Made by a program: the position numbers and the translations under genes
NCBI GenBank assembly: GCA_010093605.1
Contig: MU004193.1
Location: forward strand, 1,123,520 to 1,187,519
Reading direction: 5' to 3'
DNA length: 64,000 nucleotides
From: Lophium mytilinum
Taxonomy: Eukaryota; Ascomycota; Dothideomycetes; Mytilinidiales; Mytilinidiaceae
Shown: one piece after another, positions 45,067-55,904 of the stretch
Layout: each line of letters starts with the position of its first letter
Position numbering within the stretch: the first letter of the stretch is position 1
Notes under the pieces: model-generated
Seen by the model: the letters and a program-made list of their open reading frames with translations, nothing else
The model's database searches: none
Told to the model about the DNA's origin: nothing

Positions 45067-45900
45067 AGTAGGCTTTGTTGTGGCGTGAGGAGTAGTGGGC
45101 ACTTCGCTCTCCTGTGGACATTTCCGGATAATATACGGCGGCCGAAAGCGCGGTCCGACCGGTGTCACTTGAAAGTTTCAGTGCTGAGACAGGAGACGGA
45201 GAAGAACAGGCAGGTTAAAACGAACGTTGATATGGTCCACGGTTATGCTATGTCCCGAGCTCTGCAATGTGTAAGACTGAAGATCGATGTGTTGAGTTTA
45301 GCGGAGGGTGTTGCAATGGACAGCCCTTACATGGTCGCAATTTTGACGCGCCTGAGCTTGGCACGCGCAAGGTGATAACCGCGCTATTTATTACCTTGCA
45401 AAATGAAACAAATGAAAGCATTCCACTTGGTAGCGGCGGAGGGATTAAGGCAACCGTGCGTAAAGGGCTCGACCAAGCTAATTGCGGTGCACGAGCATGC
45501 ACCCAGCCGGGCGAGCAACGGGGGGCCCTCAATCGGTGAAGGCGATCGAACGAGGCGCTGGTGCGTCCCCCATAATCCGAAGGGTGGCACGCCTAAGTGT
45601 GAATCCCTGCGCCATACTAAAGCGGCGTTCGACCCGTGCGGTACGCACCAACCGCCTGGGATTGGGCCTGGGGCATTATGCATGGCGCATAACTCATAAC
45701 CCCTCCTTGTTACTTGCATGCAGCATTCAGACAGGGTGAAAGTGGGGAAGATGGACAATCGCTGCAGCGTAGAATAGCTCGTGATAGAAATGCGGCTCTG
45801 CGAGCGCTACGCTGGCAGCCACCGAGGTGTGGACAGGAACGTGGCCCGTATAAGAATGCCTCCCCCAACCGTGTGAAACCTGTCTAGATAGCAATCAAGC
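45067..45900. promoter_or_regulatory. shared upstream region of unit C
   Basis: 834 bp between the divergent unit C genes. Overlapping short frames on both strands (45384-45758, 45403-45699) have no coding support. Confidence 0.45.
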
Positions 45901-47159
45901 ATGGCTTCCAATAGCAACCCATGGGTCTGGAGCGAGGAATATAGGCGATACTACTGTATCTCTTATGATGAAGAGTGTAATTGTACCGACCTGAAGCAAC
46001 GTGTGGGCTCACTGACAGTCCAAGCAAACCCCGTGTACATTTGGCAAGATGTCACACCTAGTGTAGCACCCACCCCTACCTCACTCGGTATAGCAAGCAA
46101 TACTGCAACCGCTACGCAGCGTGCGTTTTCTGACATGTAGCGACAATTTGAATGTACTAATCAGCTCAGGCCCCCCTCCGCAGACTTGGGCCTATGGAAG
46201 CCATCCTACAAGCCACGCCGCAGTCAACACAACGACAAATGCTGTATACAGCACACCCACGGAGGGTGCAAATGATCCACGGCGACGCGATTCAGTGATG
46301 ACTAGTAAGCTACTCACTTGTAATGATGTTATAATTGAACCGTCTACGTTTAGATCATTGAAGTGAACTGACATGGATCACTCAGAAAAAGCACCGGACT
46401 TGGGCAACCATATCAAGGGGACGAATGGAGACTTCGAGGAGCTAGATTCAAGTATGACCCTGGATGACTGAATATCGCATAGCACTAACAACTGCAGGCT
46501 ATTCTGTAAGGAAGGATGGCAAGAGATTTTTCAAAAGAGGAACAGTAAGACCTTTCCCATAGTTGATTGGACCTCGGCTTATTAGTTTTTACAGCTCTTC
46601 TCGGTCCTGTTTAGTGAAGGCATGGGAGAAACGCAAAAAATGCAGGACAACGAGAATGTCACTACGGTCAAATACGGTGGGAAGGTGTTTACACAGATAC
46701 GCCGATTTGGTAAGGCGTGTTCCTGGACAGAGCTCCCCGTATAAATTTAACAGTTCACCAGTTGTCGTGGCAGAACGTGAGGGGTTCTGCTATGCGTGGT
46801 ACGTTTAGAGATTCTCATGTACCCATTCAACCGTTTTTTAACAAATCGAATACAGTCCAGTCTTCACGTACACCGGTCGTGGGACCCTGAAACCGGGCTG
46901 TCGGCCGTGGGAGCATGCCGTCATATACTACAGCACGTTGCAATCTCCCATAACTCTCGATGGCGAGAACCAGATGAAGAATTCTCCCATCGGGGTGAAA
47001 CCAGAGCCTACCGAAACGAGGCCATTGAGTACCGCCTCCCGTGTACAATTCGGGAAAGTGTACCCCATTGATCACAATGTCAAGGTGAAACTTCTCGGGA
47101 AAGTCATAACTGAGCACATGGGAAGGTTGATCGCCTACTATAAAAATGAGCTCGATTGA
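45901..47159 (+). CDS. unit C DUF6590 protein with WW-like module, 280 aa
   Basis: Eight exons: 45901-45976, 46025-46087, 46170-46304, 46386-46451, 46498-46544, 46595-46709, 46762-46798 and 46856-47159. Every phase closes to 281 codons, and each piece aligns with the unit D gene, which supports this highly split model. The WW-like module is NPWVWSEEYRRYYCISYDEE plus a closing NPVYIW across the first intron. The short linker ends ELDSSYSVRKDGKRFFKRGT. The DUF6590 domain (about 118-278) reads LFSVLFSEG, FTQIRRFVVVAE, CYACPVFTYTGRG, EHAVIYYS and SRVQFGKVYPIDHNVKVK. It is the most compact of the four, close to domain plus module only. Unspliced reading of exons 1-3 gives a premature stop, so gene finders may truncate it. 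Function unknown. Confidence 0.78.
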
Positions 47160-47924
47160 TTCGTCGTCGACGCGCGCATCCTGGACAACCGATCATACGT
47201 GGGACGCCAGCTCAACACTGGAGAGATTAGCTTCAACACCTCTCCCTATTCCTTTTGTTTACAATTACGTGAGCTTCATACCTTGAAGCTCGGTGGCACC
47301 ACCAAGAAGGACCTCTATTTCTCGTTCGATAAGAAGCGCACTTGATATTCAACCCAAATTGTCGATGATGATACTAGACAAGACCCCCATTTCGTTCTTT
47401 GAAGTTATATGATGTAGTTTTCCCTTGTTTATGACAGACTGGAACCTCTCGTAGTCTACTTCACTCTGAGTAAGCGTGTTCGGACTTGTATGCTGTGCGT
47501 TTTATTTCGACATCCACTGTCTTTACTCGTGTGAACATCGTAAAGAGATAATGAAGACATCTGACTTCTTCGAACTATGGTCGTCTAACATCATCTAGAT
47601 AGAGACGAGCGTCACAGGTACTCTACTAGATAGACGTAAGATACGAGTCAGAGCGAAGGACCGGCTGAGTAATCTGATGTAAGGAGCCTTCGTGGCAGAG
47701 ACTTATAGACTAGCAGAATATATTCAAAGGAGTCGTGGGCTCCGCAAATGATGATGAGCTGCTGGCATACTGGTGCAAAACTTTTCAGATTTTCTTTCAG
47801 TGTTTAGTACTACTACCAAAATAGAATAGCGTCTTGGCAGACCGAAATAATACCGAAAATATAGGAGAAATGACCGTATCCCGACTAGCATGCTCCCTCC
47901 GAGGCCTTCTTCTGGCGCCATTTT
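47160..47924. other. tail-to-tail spacer, no gene seen
   Basis: 765 bp between the unit C DUF6590 gene and the DUF7580 gene. Nothing recognised. Confidence 0.5.
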
Positions 47925-49679
47925 CTACGTCAGCCACTCTACCTCCCTTTCTAATGGCTCGATGACGTTGGCGTAGATTCCATTTCGTGTCTCAGCATCG
48001 TCCAGCCTCACACTCTGACCCCCCTGCACCCAAGTTAGGTCCAAACAAGCTTCAACTGAGGAACGGTATGGCGACGCATCCATTTTCTTGACAATACGAT
48101 CCGCGACTATCAAATTAAGGTTGTCCTCGGTAGCGGCCGTCAGATTCGAGCGCTCCTGCGTGCTCCGCCAACACTCGATTGGCTTTTCGTTATGTATCTC
48201 GATAAGAAGAATGCCCAGAGTGAGAATATTGGAGTTCGGATGGAACACTCCGGAATTTGGTTGTCCGACTTGCCTTGCGGGGCTCTCAAATCTAGTCGAA
48301 AGGTATGGTCTCGTATAATCTGGCTCGTTTTGGAGGTTGACGAAAAACGAGAGATTGCTCTTGTTCCATCCGCGGCTAAGCCATGGACTATCATGAAAAA
48401 GAAGAAGCGAGTAGGAACATATCAACGCAAGTCTGCGCTTTTCTAATGGTCCCATCTTTGCATTTTCAACCAGTAGTTCCCCTAGGGATATTGGTTTTTG
48501 TGGCTCGAGTAAGTTGTGGATCCGTCGAGGTTTAGGGGCCAATCTCCAAAGAGACTGCTGTCCGTTGATGTCTTCCATGAGAATGCGGAGCCTGAAGTCT
48601 CTCAAGCCCATTTTCAATGCGTCACAAACTCTTTGGAGCCTAGTTTCGTCGTCGGCTCGCGGTATACTGTTCCCAAATTAGTCAGGTTAGAACTCCATCA
48701 GCCTCAAAATGTACGCTTACCTGGCCGAGCAGACTGACACAGTCCCTTCTTGCCAACAGTGCGCGCTGTTCTGTGAAGAAGTTGTGGTGATGAAGAAGTC
48801 AAGGTCTACGACGTCGGCGTTCAAGTTTGCCGAAGCTTCCTGGACGTAAATGCAGAATCTGGCTTCATGTCCTCCGTTGCAGGTACACTTCCACGAGCGA
48901 GCAAACGCATCATACAACTTTCTTGTTAGTAGCCGGGCTGGCGCAGAAGGGCTTGTGAGTGCGAGGAAAAACCCGCTTTTTCCCTGAGTGTGTTCACTAT
49001 GTCGGCGCCCCATAAGAGGCAGAACATGTGTCTGAGATCCTACTTTCTCAATGAGATCTCTCAATCTCTGATTCCTGAGTTTCAATCTCTGCAAGCAATC
49101 ATTGCGATGATTCTTTTTTCTGAAAAAGTGGAATCTTTCCATGAAATTGCTTTTCGTTCTCTTTGTTTCTCTTTCCAAGGCGAAGCCTTTCAACTTTTCA
49201 TACATTTCGGATTCTTCCTACAGCCACTTAGTACGTAAGACTCAGAAGAGTTGTTCCTGACTAACCAAGTCTTTGTTGGCAACGTATGTCATTTGGTTCT
49301 TGAGGAGCTGAGCCAGGAGTTGCACGATTCTTTTTGACGTTGTGCTAAATTTGTTGAACGCAGCCTCCGAACCAAAGTAACGGCGAAGACGCTTCTCCAC
49401 TTCTGAGTTTTGAATCCAGTCATCCAGCTTCAACGCAGAGGCAGGACGATATTGTCCCGGGGAATCCGAAATAGCTCTAGATATCTCTGCAACGTGCTCT
49501 CCTAGCTCACTTATTTCCCAGTAAAATTCGTCGTAGAAGTCGCTAAGGCTCGCATTACGGCGAGATTTTAAAGAAACATTAAGAACTGTGTCCACTCCAT
49601 CCGAGTACGCTTTCCCAGCCTCGATAAAAAGTGGCAGCAGCGCAAGGACAAGACCGGCACACTCGACTCCCGTAACCAT
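47925..49679 (-). CDS. DUF7580-type fungal protein (kinase-like fold remnant), 550 aa
   Basis: Three exons: 49679-49266, 49217-48721 and 48666-47925, with phases 0 and 2 closing. The N-terminal helical domain starts MVTGVECAGLVLALLPLFIE. The middle part carries RKLYDAFARSWKCTCNGGHE, the Cys/His signature common in this family. The C-terminal part resembles a degenerate protein-kinase C-lobe, with LLVENAKMGPLEKRRLALIC, SLLLFHDSPWLSRGWNKSN and FHPNSNILTLGILLIEIHN. HRD and DFG catalytic motifs are not seen, so kinase activity is unlikely. DUF7580 proteins are abundant, variable fungal proteins often found near heterokaryon-incompatibility and NLR-like genes. It is isolated in orientation between units C and D, with a 600-bp upstream gap to the zinc-finger gene. 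Family fairly sure, role unknown. Confidence 0.8.
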
Positions 49680-50280
49680 GGCGATATCTCAGAGGTAGCA
49701 ATTGGAGTGCAATGATTCGAAAGGCTTGTCGAACTTGATTTTGTGTCTCACTAAAGATTCAGCTGCTTGTGTCTTGGGTCGTTGAAATAAAAAAGCTCGC
49801 GGTTCTTGAGGGGTCAAGAGTTCTAGTGGGGTCACCGCCAATCATCAAGACCTTCCGGTGAAGGATGTTCCGGTGAGTGCTGCGACTGACCGAGGATAGG
49901 AATCTCTAAGAGCGTCCGGTGAAAAGCAATAAGCTTGACGATTCCAGAGAGCGCCCTGGGAAAAATCCATCATTACTAGATCTATATCGAAACATAAATA
50001 GTACGTCACCCGCTGCTCTGCTGTACCCCATCACCTTGCTATAAGTCGCAAGATTGAGTGCAGTTTACCCCGCACTAGAAAAAGCAAATGAGTGCACGTC
50101 TCAGCATTTTCTATCACCGACCCAGCATTGCAGATTCTAATGCTTGTCGAGGCTTAGTTTACATTTCTTGCAACGCTTTGGTAAGATCTTTTCAATTTAG
50201 CCTCTAAGTACTACTATCGAACTTTTAGAGAGACATTCCATGCCCTGTTGAGGTTCAAGCTCCAAGAATCTCTTCTCAGC
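49680..50280. promoter_or_regulatory. upstream region shared by DUF7580 and zinc-finger genes
   Basis: About 600 bp between divergent starts. No gene and no clear core element. Confidence 0.45.
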
Positions 50281-51856
50281 ATGGACACAGTAAAGTTCGA
50301 AAACGATGCAAGAATCAGCACTTCTACGGAGCAACTACACTACGACAATTTCATATCTATACAAACTGCTGCGAATCATTGCGCTAGTATCTTCACTAGC
50401 TCAAGAGCAATATCTATTCGACAGGAGTGCCCAAAAGGGATACTAGTCGACTTCGAAACCCAATGCAGTCGATTCAAGATTTGGGCATGCGGTCTCGATA
50501 TCTCTTTCAGTCAAGTTAAGGCGGAGCAGCTGAGTGAAGAGCGGCTTAAGACTGAGAGTAAGTGCGAAACCGATGAAGTCGTTGCCCATCTGCTTCGAAG
50601 GCTCGCCGGAAAGCTCCTTGCATTTTTGGCATCACCTTTGGATACTCAAGCCCGACCTGAAGAGCAGTCAAGCCAGGCCGGAAATAACGCAGAATCAACG
50701 AGTCCATGTTCTTCGGTGTCCTCTCTGGTGCTTGAATCGGATGCAGAATCTTCCGACTCAGATGATTCACCCCCAGACTCCGCAACACTCCGGACAAACC
50801 TTGCTCGCCGGCATCCTCTACTGGTAGATGCTGATAATATCATCACGCGTCTCTATCGCTTCAATGCTATTACCAGGATATACACAGCACACGGTGAGCA
50901 CCAAAGGTCTCCTCAGCATGTTGGGGCTGATCAACAGTACCCTGACCCACCGGGTTTCCAGTTGCTTGTCGAAAACGACGTTCTGAGGAGTAGTCCCCGC
51001 CTGCAACATTTGCCAGCTTTGCAGGAGCGTATTGTTCGCGCAGCTCTTCACCGGGACAGAAGAATTCGTGGTTGGAAACCCCATGAACAGGAGCCTCTTG
51101 AAGCTGATGCCTCGGAAACTGAGATACCTCCAGCAGGACCAGAAGATTGTCTTGGGATTCCACATATGCCGCAACCTATCAGGCCAAGTTCATCGGAAGC
51201 TCAATGTCCTATTTGCTCCAAAACCTTTAATCACGGGCTTGAAGAAAATCGGAATACGGGAAAATGGTGGAGGTAATGTGTTAATCGCCGCTTGAGTTTC
51301 AGTCCTTCTACTAATCTAACTGGGTAATTATAGGTCCCATGTTATGGAAGATCTAGAACCATACGTCTGCCTATTTGAGGAGTGCCCTATGGAGTATCAA
51401 GCTTTTCGGACTATCGCTGATTGGATAAATCACATGGCGTGGCAGCATACCACGTTCTACTCCTGCCAGTTTGGCGGCCACGAGAATGTATTCTTCCTCA
51501 GCCGGAAAGCATTCGAGTGTCATCTAACGCAAGATCATCTTGATAACATCCCTAAAGGAAAAATTGACCATATCATCTCAAAAGGCCTCCGGCCGGCCCC
51601 GGATCTGATAACAGTGCTCGTGGCCAAAGCAGATCTGACGACACATGCCCTTCTCGATCACGTGTCCTTGTGTCCCTTTTGCTATATCGGATTGAGTATA
51701 TTCGGCTTTCCCTTGAATGTAGAAGCAAATGGTACTGCAATCTCACTAATTCCATCTGCGCTACATTTGAAAGTACAAGACCACGTTGCTGCTCACCTAG
51801 AATCCATTGCGCTGCTTTCGTTAAAAAAAACGAGGACCGTACCCTCCTACCCTTGA
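50281..51856 (+). CDS. C2H2-like zinc-finger protein of fungal incompatibility-type families, 504 aa
   Basis: Exon 1 (50281-51272) and exon 2 (51334-51856) join in phase 2 across a 61-bp intron. The ATG at 50281 is the first in frame. The N-terminal 330 residues are mostly helical with an acidic Ser/Asp patch (ESDAESSDSDDSPPDS). The zinc-binding part spans the intron. CPICSKTFN lies before it and WWRSHVMEDLEPYVCLFEEC across and after it. Then come WINHMAWQHTTFYSCQ, FECHLTQDHL, and CPFCYIGLSIFG with HVAAHLESIALLSL. This Cys-His arrangement is typical of zinc-finger proteins associated with fungal NLR-like and ankyrin genes. The frame stops just after an A8 homopolymer, only 70 bp before the unit D DUF6590 start on the same strand, so the two could be one gene. 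Function unknown. Confidence 0.72.
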
Positions 51857-51926
51857 TCATTCGGTGTCTAAAGCAGCCAATTCGCGAACTCTGGAAGATT
51901 CATGGCCCGCCGCATCAAATGCGCCC

Positions 51927-53204
51927 ATGAATGCATCCACAGATGCGCAGGCCACATCCCAGCCAACAACGCTCTTCCGTCAAAGATCCGCTGAACCTGC
52001 GCATCCACCGAATGCTAGTCATTTGGAATCTGGTGTCATTACATCATCAGATGTAGAACCCGCTGCACATGCACAAAGGCAAATGGCTTCGCAGCCAGCG
52101 TCATCCTCTTATCATCCGGCCTCGAACTCTTCTGCACAAAATACCGGCCTGTCCATGTCGCTCACCAATGCTTGGACATCCGAGACTTCTAACGCGAATG
52201 TGTGGACTTGGAGCGAGCCTTACCAGAACTATTACCGCGTCTCTTGGGACTCGAAAGGTAGTATCACTATGTGAAGTTAAGGATGCGTTGTTCACTAATT
52301 ACGATGCAGGCGCTCCAATATACCACTGGGCCGAAATAAAACCTACCATTTCAAGTCCGGTGAACCCAGCGAGTTTGGTATCTTTGCCTGCAAAGGGTAG
52401 GTCGACTTCCCTTTATGTTGAGTACTCGTTCTTTCAGATATTCTATCAATGCCGTTACGTTTCCAGAAACTGACAAGCCATAGATGAAAGCAAGGCTGCA
52501 AATGTTAGCAGTGGAACGCTCAGTAACGCAGAATTACTTGACTCGAGTGGGTTTATTACCGTAGACTCAAACATGTTGTTGCTAATTGCTACAAGGCTAC
52601 AGACTCCAAGCTTCTAGGTTCTTTAGGAAAGGAAGGGTAATTTACCCTGTAAGCAGCCTTAGTTTGGTAATACTATTGACGCAACTCTGTAGATGTTCTC
52701 AGTTCTTTCCACTGTCGGTGATACCGCACCTAAAACAGACAAGGAGAGCGGGTATGGTAGTGTAGTTCGGCACCAAACGACTACGGCGGCGCAAATTCTC
52801 CGATTAGTCTCCGTCGATAACAAAAACGAGGTGTGTTATGCCTGGTAAGTTTCACACGATACTCATCACGGTGAGACGCTGATAATGATAGTCGTATCTC
52901 TACATACGGAAAACGAGGTACCCTCGGAGAAGGGTGCCAACCTAGCCAGCATGCCATTATCTACTACGTTGGGCGTCAGGATCCTATCCTTCTGGAAGGA
53001 GAAATGGGAATAAAGAAAAACCCAATTGGAGTCACACCTATGGAAGGCGACTCCTCGCTATCAAAGATGCACGTTGCTTCGCGCCTTAACTTCGGAGATG
53101 TGTATCAGATAGAGCACAACGTGAAAGTAAAAGATCTCGGGAAGGTCATCGACGAAGACATGTCGTACCTGATTGCCTACTACGAGCAGGGAAGAAAGGG
53201 ATAA
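51927..53204 (+). CDS. unit D DUF6590 protein with WW-like module, 328 aa
   Basis: Six exons: 51927-52257, 52310-52396, 52484-52546, 52596-52636, 52693-52844 and 52892-53204, with phases closing to 329 codons. The start is uncertain. The WW-like module (NVWTWSEPYQNYYRVSWDSK, then APIYHW after an intron) begins near residue 90 rather than near the N terminus, and the first 85 residues are low-complexity. The linker ends LLDSSYRLQASRFFRKGR. The DUF6590 domain (about 160-326) has MFSVLSTVG, ILRLVSVD, CYACRISTYGKRG, QHAIIYYVG, and SRLNFGDVYQIEHNVKVKDL. Introns within the WW loop, before MFSVL and within the CYAC segment match unit C. Unit C's extra intron in the VVV strand is absent. Transcribed in tandem with the unit D coiled-coil gene. 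Confidence 0.78.
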
Positions 53205-53987
53205 TGTGACTCATGCTCTACACGGTCATGGAAATTGAGGATTAAACACTAAGCGCAGTTCAATGTTGACCTAAATGTCTTGATTTAAAGTGATGGTGAG
53301 TTATTGAAAGCTTCCGGCTGTATCGATTTGAAACTCGAGGCTGCTAAATAGTTCATATACCGATTTCGTTATTTAATTGCGTCACTGAGACAATAGTCCT
53401 CTTGTCACAAGCGGATTCAAACGGCAGAACTTTATACCATGACTCTAGCAAGACACTGCGTGGCCTGATTAACGACCGGAGGGAGTGAAGTGCCCGGGAA
53501 CGCAGCACGCTACAAGCTATAACGTAACGATAGTATGCTTCCAAAATATGGTTAAACAATTGATTGGAATCCACTCAATCCCCTTTAATAGAAGTCCTGT
53601 AACTTGAAGGATCCCTATGCGATGTTCCTATGCTTGCATTGCGATCAGACAACAGCAGGAATGGCTTCACACGGGCCGGGCGCTTCGCTGGCGAATAGGG
53701 CTATGGCTTAGAACTAGTATTTTCACCAGCCGCGACTTCATTGGTGTGCACGCGCGAGTGGCACAAGCCACATGCAATGCTGGGCAGATTTACGTTCTAG
53801 CCTGCAACGAAACCCACGTAGACGTCTGCGTCCAGAGTGCCCACTGTGCACACACTCTGCTCTGGTGATGTCAAGTCCGAGACCTATTGGCTTTTGATGC
53901 ATACGGCGTTTTTCGAAGAACCCTGTTTTCTGCTGTCCATGCCGGCGTCCCCGAGCTGCTCTCACTCATTCAAAGCCTGGGGCAGTC
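53205..53987. other. spacer between the two unit D genes
   Basis: 783 bp with no gene recognised. Presumably the 3' UTR of the DUF6590 gene and the promoter of the coiled-coil gene. Confidence 0.5.
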
Positions 53988-55904
53988 ATGTCGACAGATC
54001 GAGGTCCAATTGCAGACCTACCAGAGGAACTTTGCGGCGATACTTCTGATGTCCGTCCAAACCGGCCTTACCTTCCAAACTTCTCTAGCGTGTGTCGTCA
54101 TAAGGACTGTCATCTTTCTCAACACAAGGACCGTCATTTCCATCGCAAGTACCGTCAACATCTAGAGAACGTGCAGAGGAGGCATGAACAGCTCGCGCAG
54201 TCAAGAGAACGAATAGTCATCGAGCGAGTGGAAACCCGATCTATATTGCAATCGATTCGTCCGCACCGAGAGAGAGCTGGAAACCTCGAGGCTTCATTTG
54301 TGACGAGGCTGAGACAATTCTGTGCGCGGCAAGCCAGTGTTCTTCCTCCGGATATTGACGCACTGTACCAAGAGGTTCAAGAAGCACGAGACACGATTGG
54401 TAAACTCGAAGATGACTTTATCGAAGCCCAGAAGTCGTATAATGCCTCTGAATGGCGGTTCATCGAAGCAGAGGATGATTTCTATCAGTATGATATTCTA
54501 GAAGATCTCCCAGAGACTAGCGACGAGGGCAGTATTAGCGACAGCGCACGTGGAGAGCCTACAACTTCACTCGTCATAACCCAACCAGTCGCTAAAGCTA
54601 TGATGGAAAGACTTTCCCGCGATCTCGTAAGCAATACGATAGAAAAGCGCCAGCTCAACGATCAGTTCAATGACTTCCGGGAGGAAGAAGTTGTACCAAT
54701 GGATGAACAAGAACTACGGTTACTTGCCGACTTTTCAACTCCGCGGAGGATAGAGGAGGAAAAGGACTTATTTCAACAAGCAGCAAACGTGGTTATCGAG
54801 AAACTCGTTGCTGTCGATGTCAGAGAAAGAAATCTAAGGCAAGAAATGCTCAGTATCGCCCACTCCTCCATGGCCCTTAGTCGCCGAGCTTCGGATCCTC
54901 CGAGATCGACTATGATGCCTTCACCAACTTCAAACATCGAGGCAATCTCACGCGAGATGAATGAAAGCAACTTGGCTGTGTATGGCCACGACCGCATAAG
55001 TAATAGAAAGAGAGTGGGCCAATGGATACTTGATACTATGGAGACGTCATCTCTTGAGAAAGCTCGATTCAAGCACTTTCTCCGCAGTGCAAACAATGAG
55101 GAGTTTGATGAGTCCATCTTTGAGCAGATCTTGATTCAGCGTTGGATGGATGGGAGCTCTAGTAGTTCAGCAAGTCGCACTGGCCAAGACGGCCCGATGT
55201 GGCACAGAAGCGTTGCGAGAAGTGAGTCTATGGAGGCAAAGAGAGAAGAATATGAGCCTTCGGAGACTCTGATGTCCAGACATGCAAAGAGCACATGGAC
55301 ACCGCCCATCTCCGTCAAATTTGCCTCACCACCCCATCACCAACTAGAGCTCAGAAACACAACACCGGAAAATATGGAAAGCTCTGATCATACGAGCAAT
55401 CTCTCTACAAATGACCGACACATAAGTCAAGACAAGACTACCATCGATCGCCCTAACCCCACGCTAGACTTTCATCAACATGCCTACGAATTACGTATCC
55501 AGCCTGAGAGATCTAGTGATCGGCCTCGATCAGATCTAGGGGATATCGGTGACGCTGGGAACGTCACTTTCGATCTGATTCTACCCAACTCATCCGCGAA
55601 CGTTGAGACCTCGTCTACCACCCAATACCGGTACAATGAGCCTTTGCGAGCTCCTCCGCCAATGATCACCGAGAACATCAGAGGCGCCCACCAGCTATTC
55701 ACATATACCATCAACAGACCATCTCCAAGTCCACCGCTTACAATGGCGTCTAGCGCTTCAGTCGTAGTTAATATCTCACGATCTGCTTCACCAATGAGCG
55801 ATGGTATTGAGCCACATGAATTACGGCGATGCCCCAGAGGAGATCTACCGCTTGCAAGGTCTGCATCCCACCGAAGATCTCGGAGTGAAAGCAACGCTTG
55901 CTAG
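53988..55904 (+). CDS. unit D coiled-coil protein, 638 aa
   Basis: Single exon from the ATG at 53988 (MSTDRGPIADLPEELCGDTS). A His/Arg/Lys-rich patch (HKDCHLSQHKDRHFHRKYR) precedes a long coiled-coil region, about 55-300. Its family segment is PPDIDALYQEVQEARDTIGK, followed by NASEWRFIEAEDDFYQ, both close to unit C. The second helical block has QFNDFREEEVVPMDEQELR and LLADFSTP, and RRASDP follows. Near residue 338 is NRKRVGQWILDTMETSS, equivalent to the R-x-x-x-W-hydrophobic motif in the other copies. The remaining 250 residues are disordered, Ser/Pro/Arg-rich, ending RSASHRRSRSESN. This copy is not divergent from its DUF6590 partner but lies 783 bp downstream on the same strand. Function unknown. 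Confidence 0.72.
   Translation: MSTDRGPIADLPEELCGDTSDVRPNRPYLPNFSSVCRHKDCHLSQHKDRHFHRKYRQHLENVQRRHEQLAQSRERIVIERVETRSILQSIRPHRERAGNLEASFVTRLRQFCARQASVLPPDIDALYQEVQEARDTIGKLEDDFIEAQKSYNASEWRFIEAEDDFYQYDILEDLPETSDEGSISDSARGEPTTSLVITQPVAKAMMERLSRDLVSNTIEKRQLNDQFNDFREEEVVPMDEQELRLLADFSTPRRIEEEKDLFQQAANVVIEKLVAVDVRERNLRQEMLSIAHSSMALSRRASDPPRSTMMPSPTSNIEAISREMNESNLAVYGHDRISNRKRVGQWILDTMETSSLEKARFKHFLRSANNEEFDESIFEQILIQRWMDGSSSSSASRTGQDGPMWHRSVARSESMEAKREEYEPSETLMSRHAKSTWTPPISVKFASPPHHQLELRNTTPENMESSDHTSNLSTNDRHISQDKTTIDRPNPTLDFHQHAYELRIQPERSSDRPRSDLGDIGDAGNVTFDLILPNSSANVETSSTTQYRYNEPLRAPPPMITENIRGAHQLFTYTINRPSPSPPLTMASSASVVVNISRSASPMSDGIEPHELRRCPRGDLPLARSASHRRSRSESNAC

Noticed and set aside
47925-48617. 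Active protein kinase
   Set aside because: The C-lobe-like similarity lacks HRD and DFG motifs, and the whole three-exon protein fits the DUF7580 family better.
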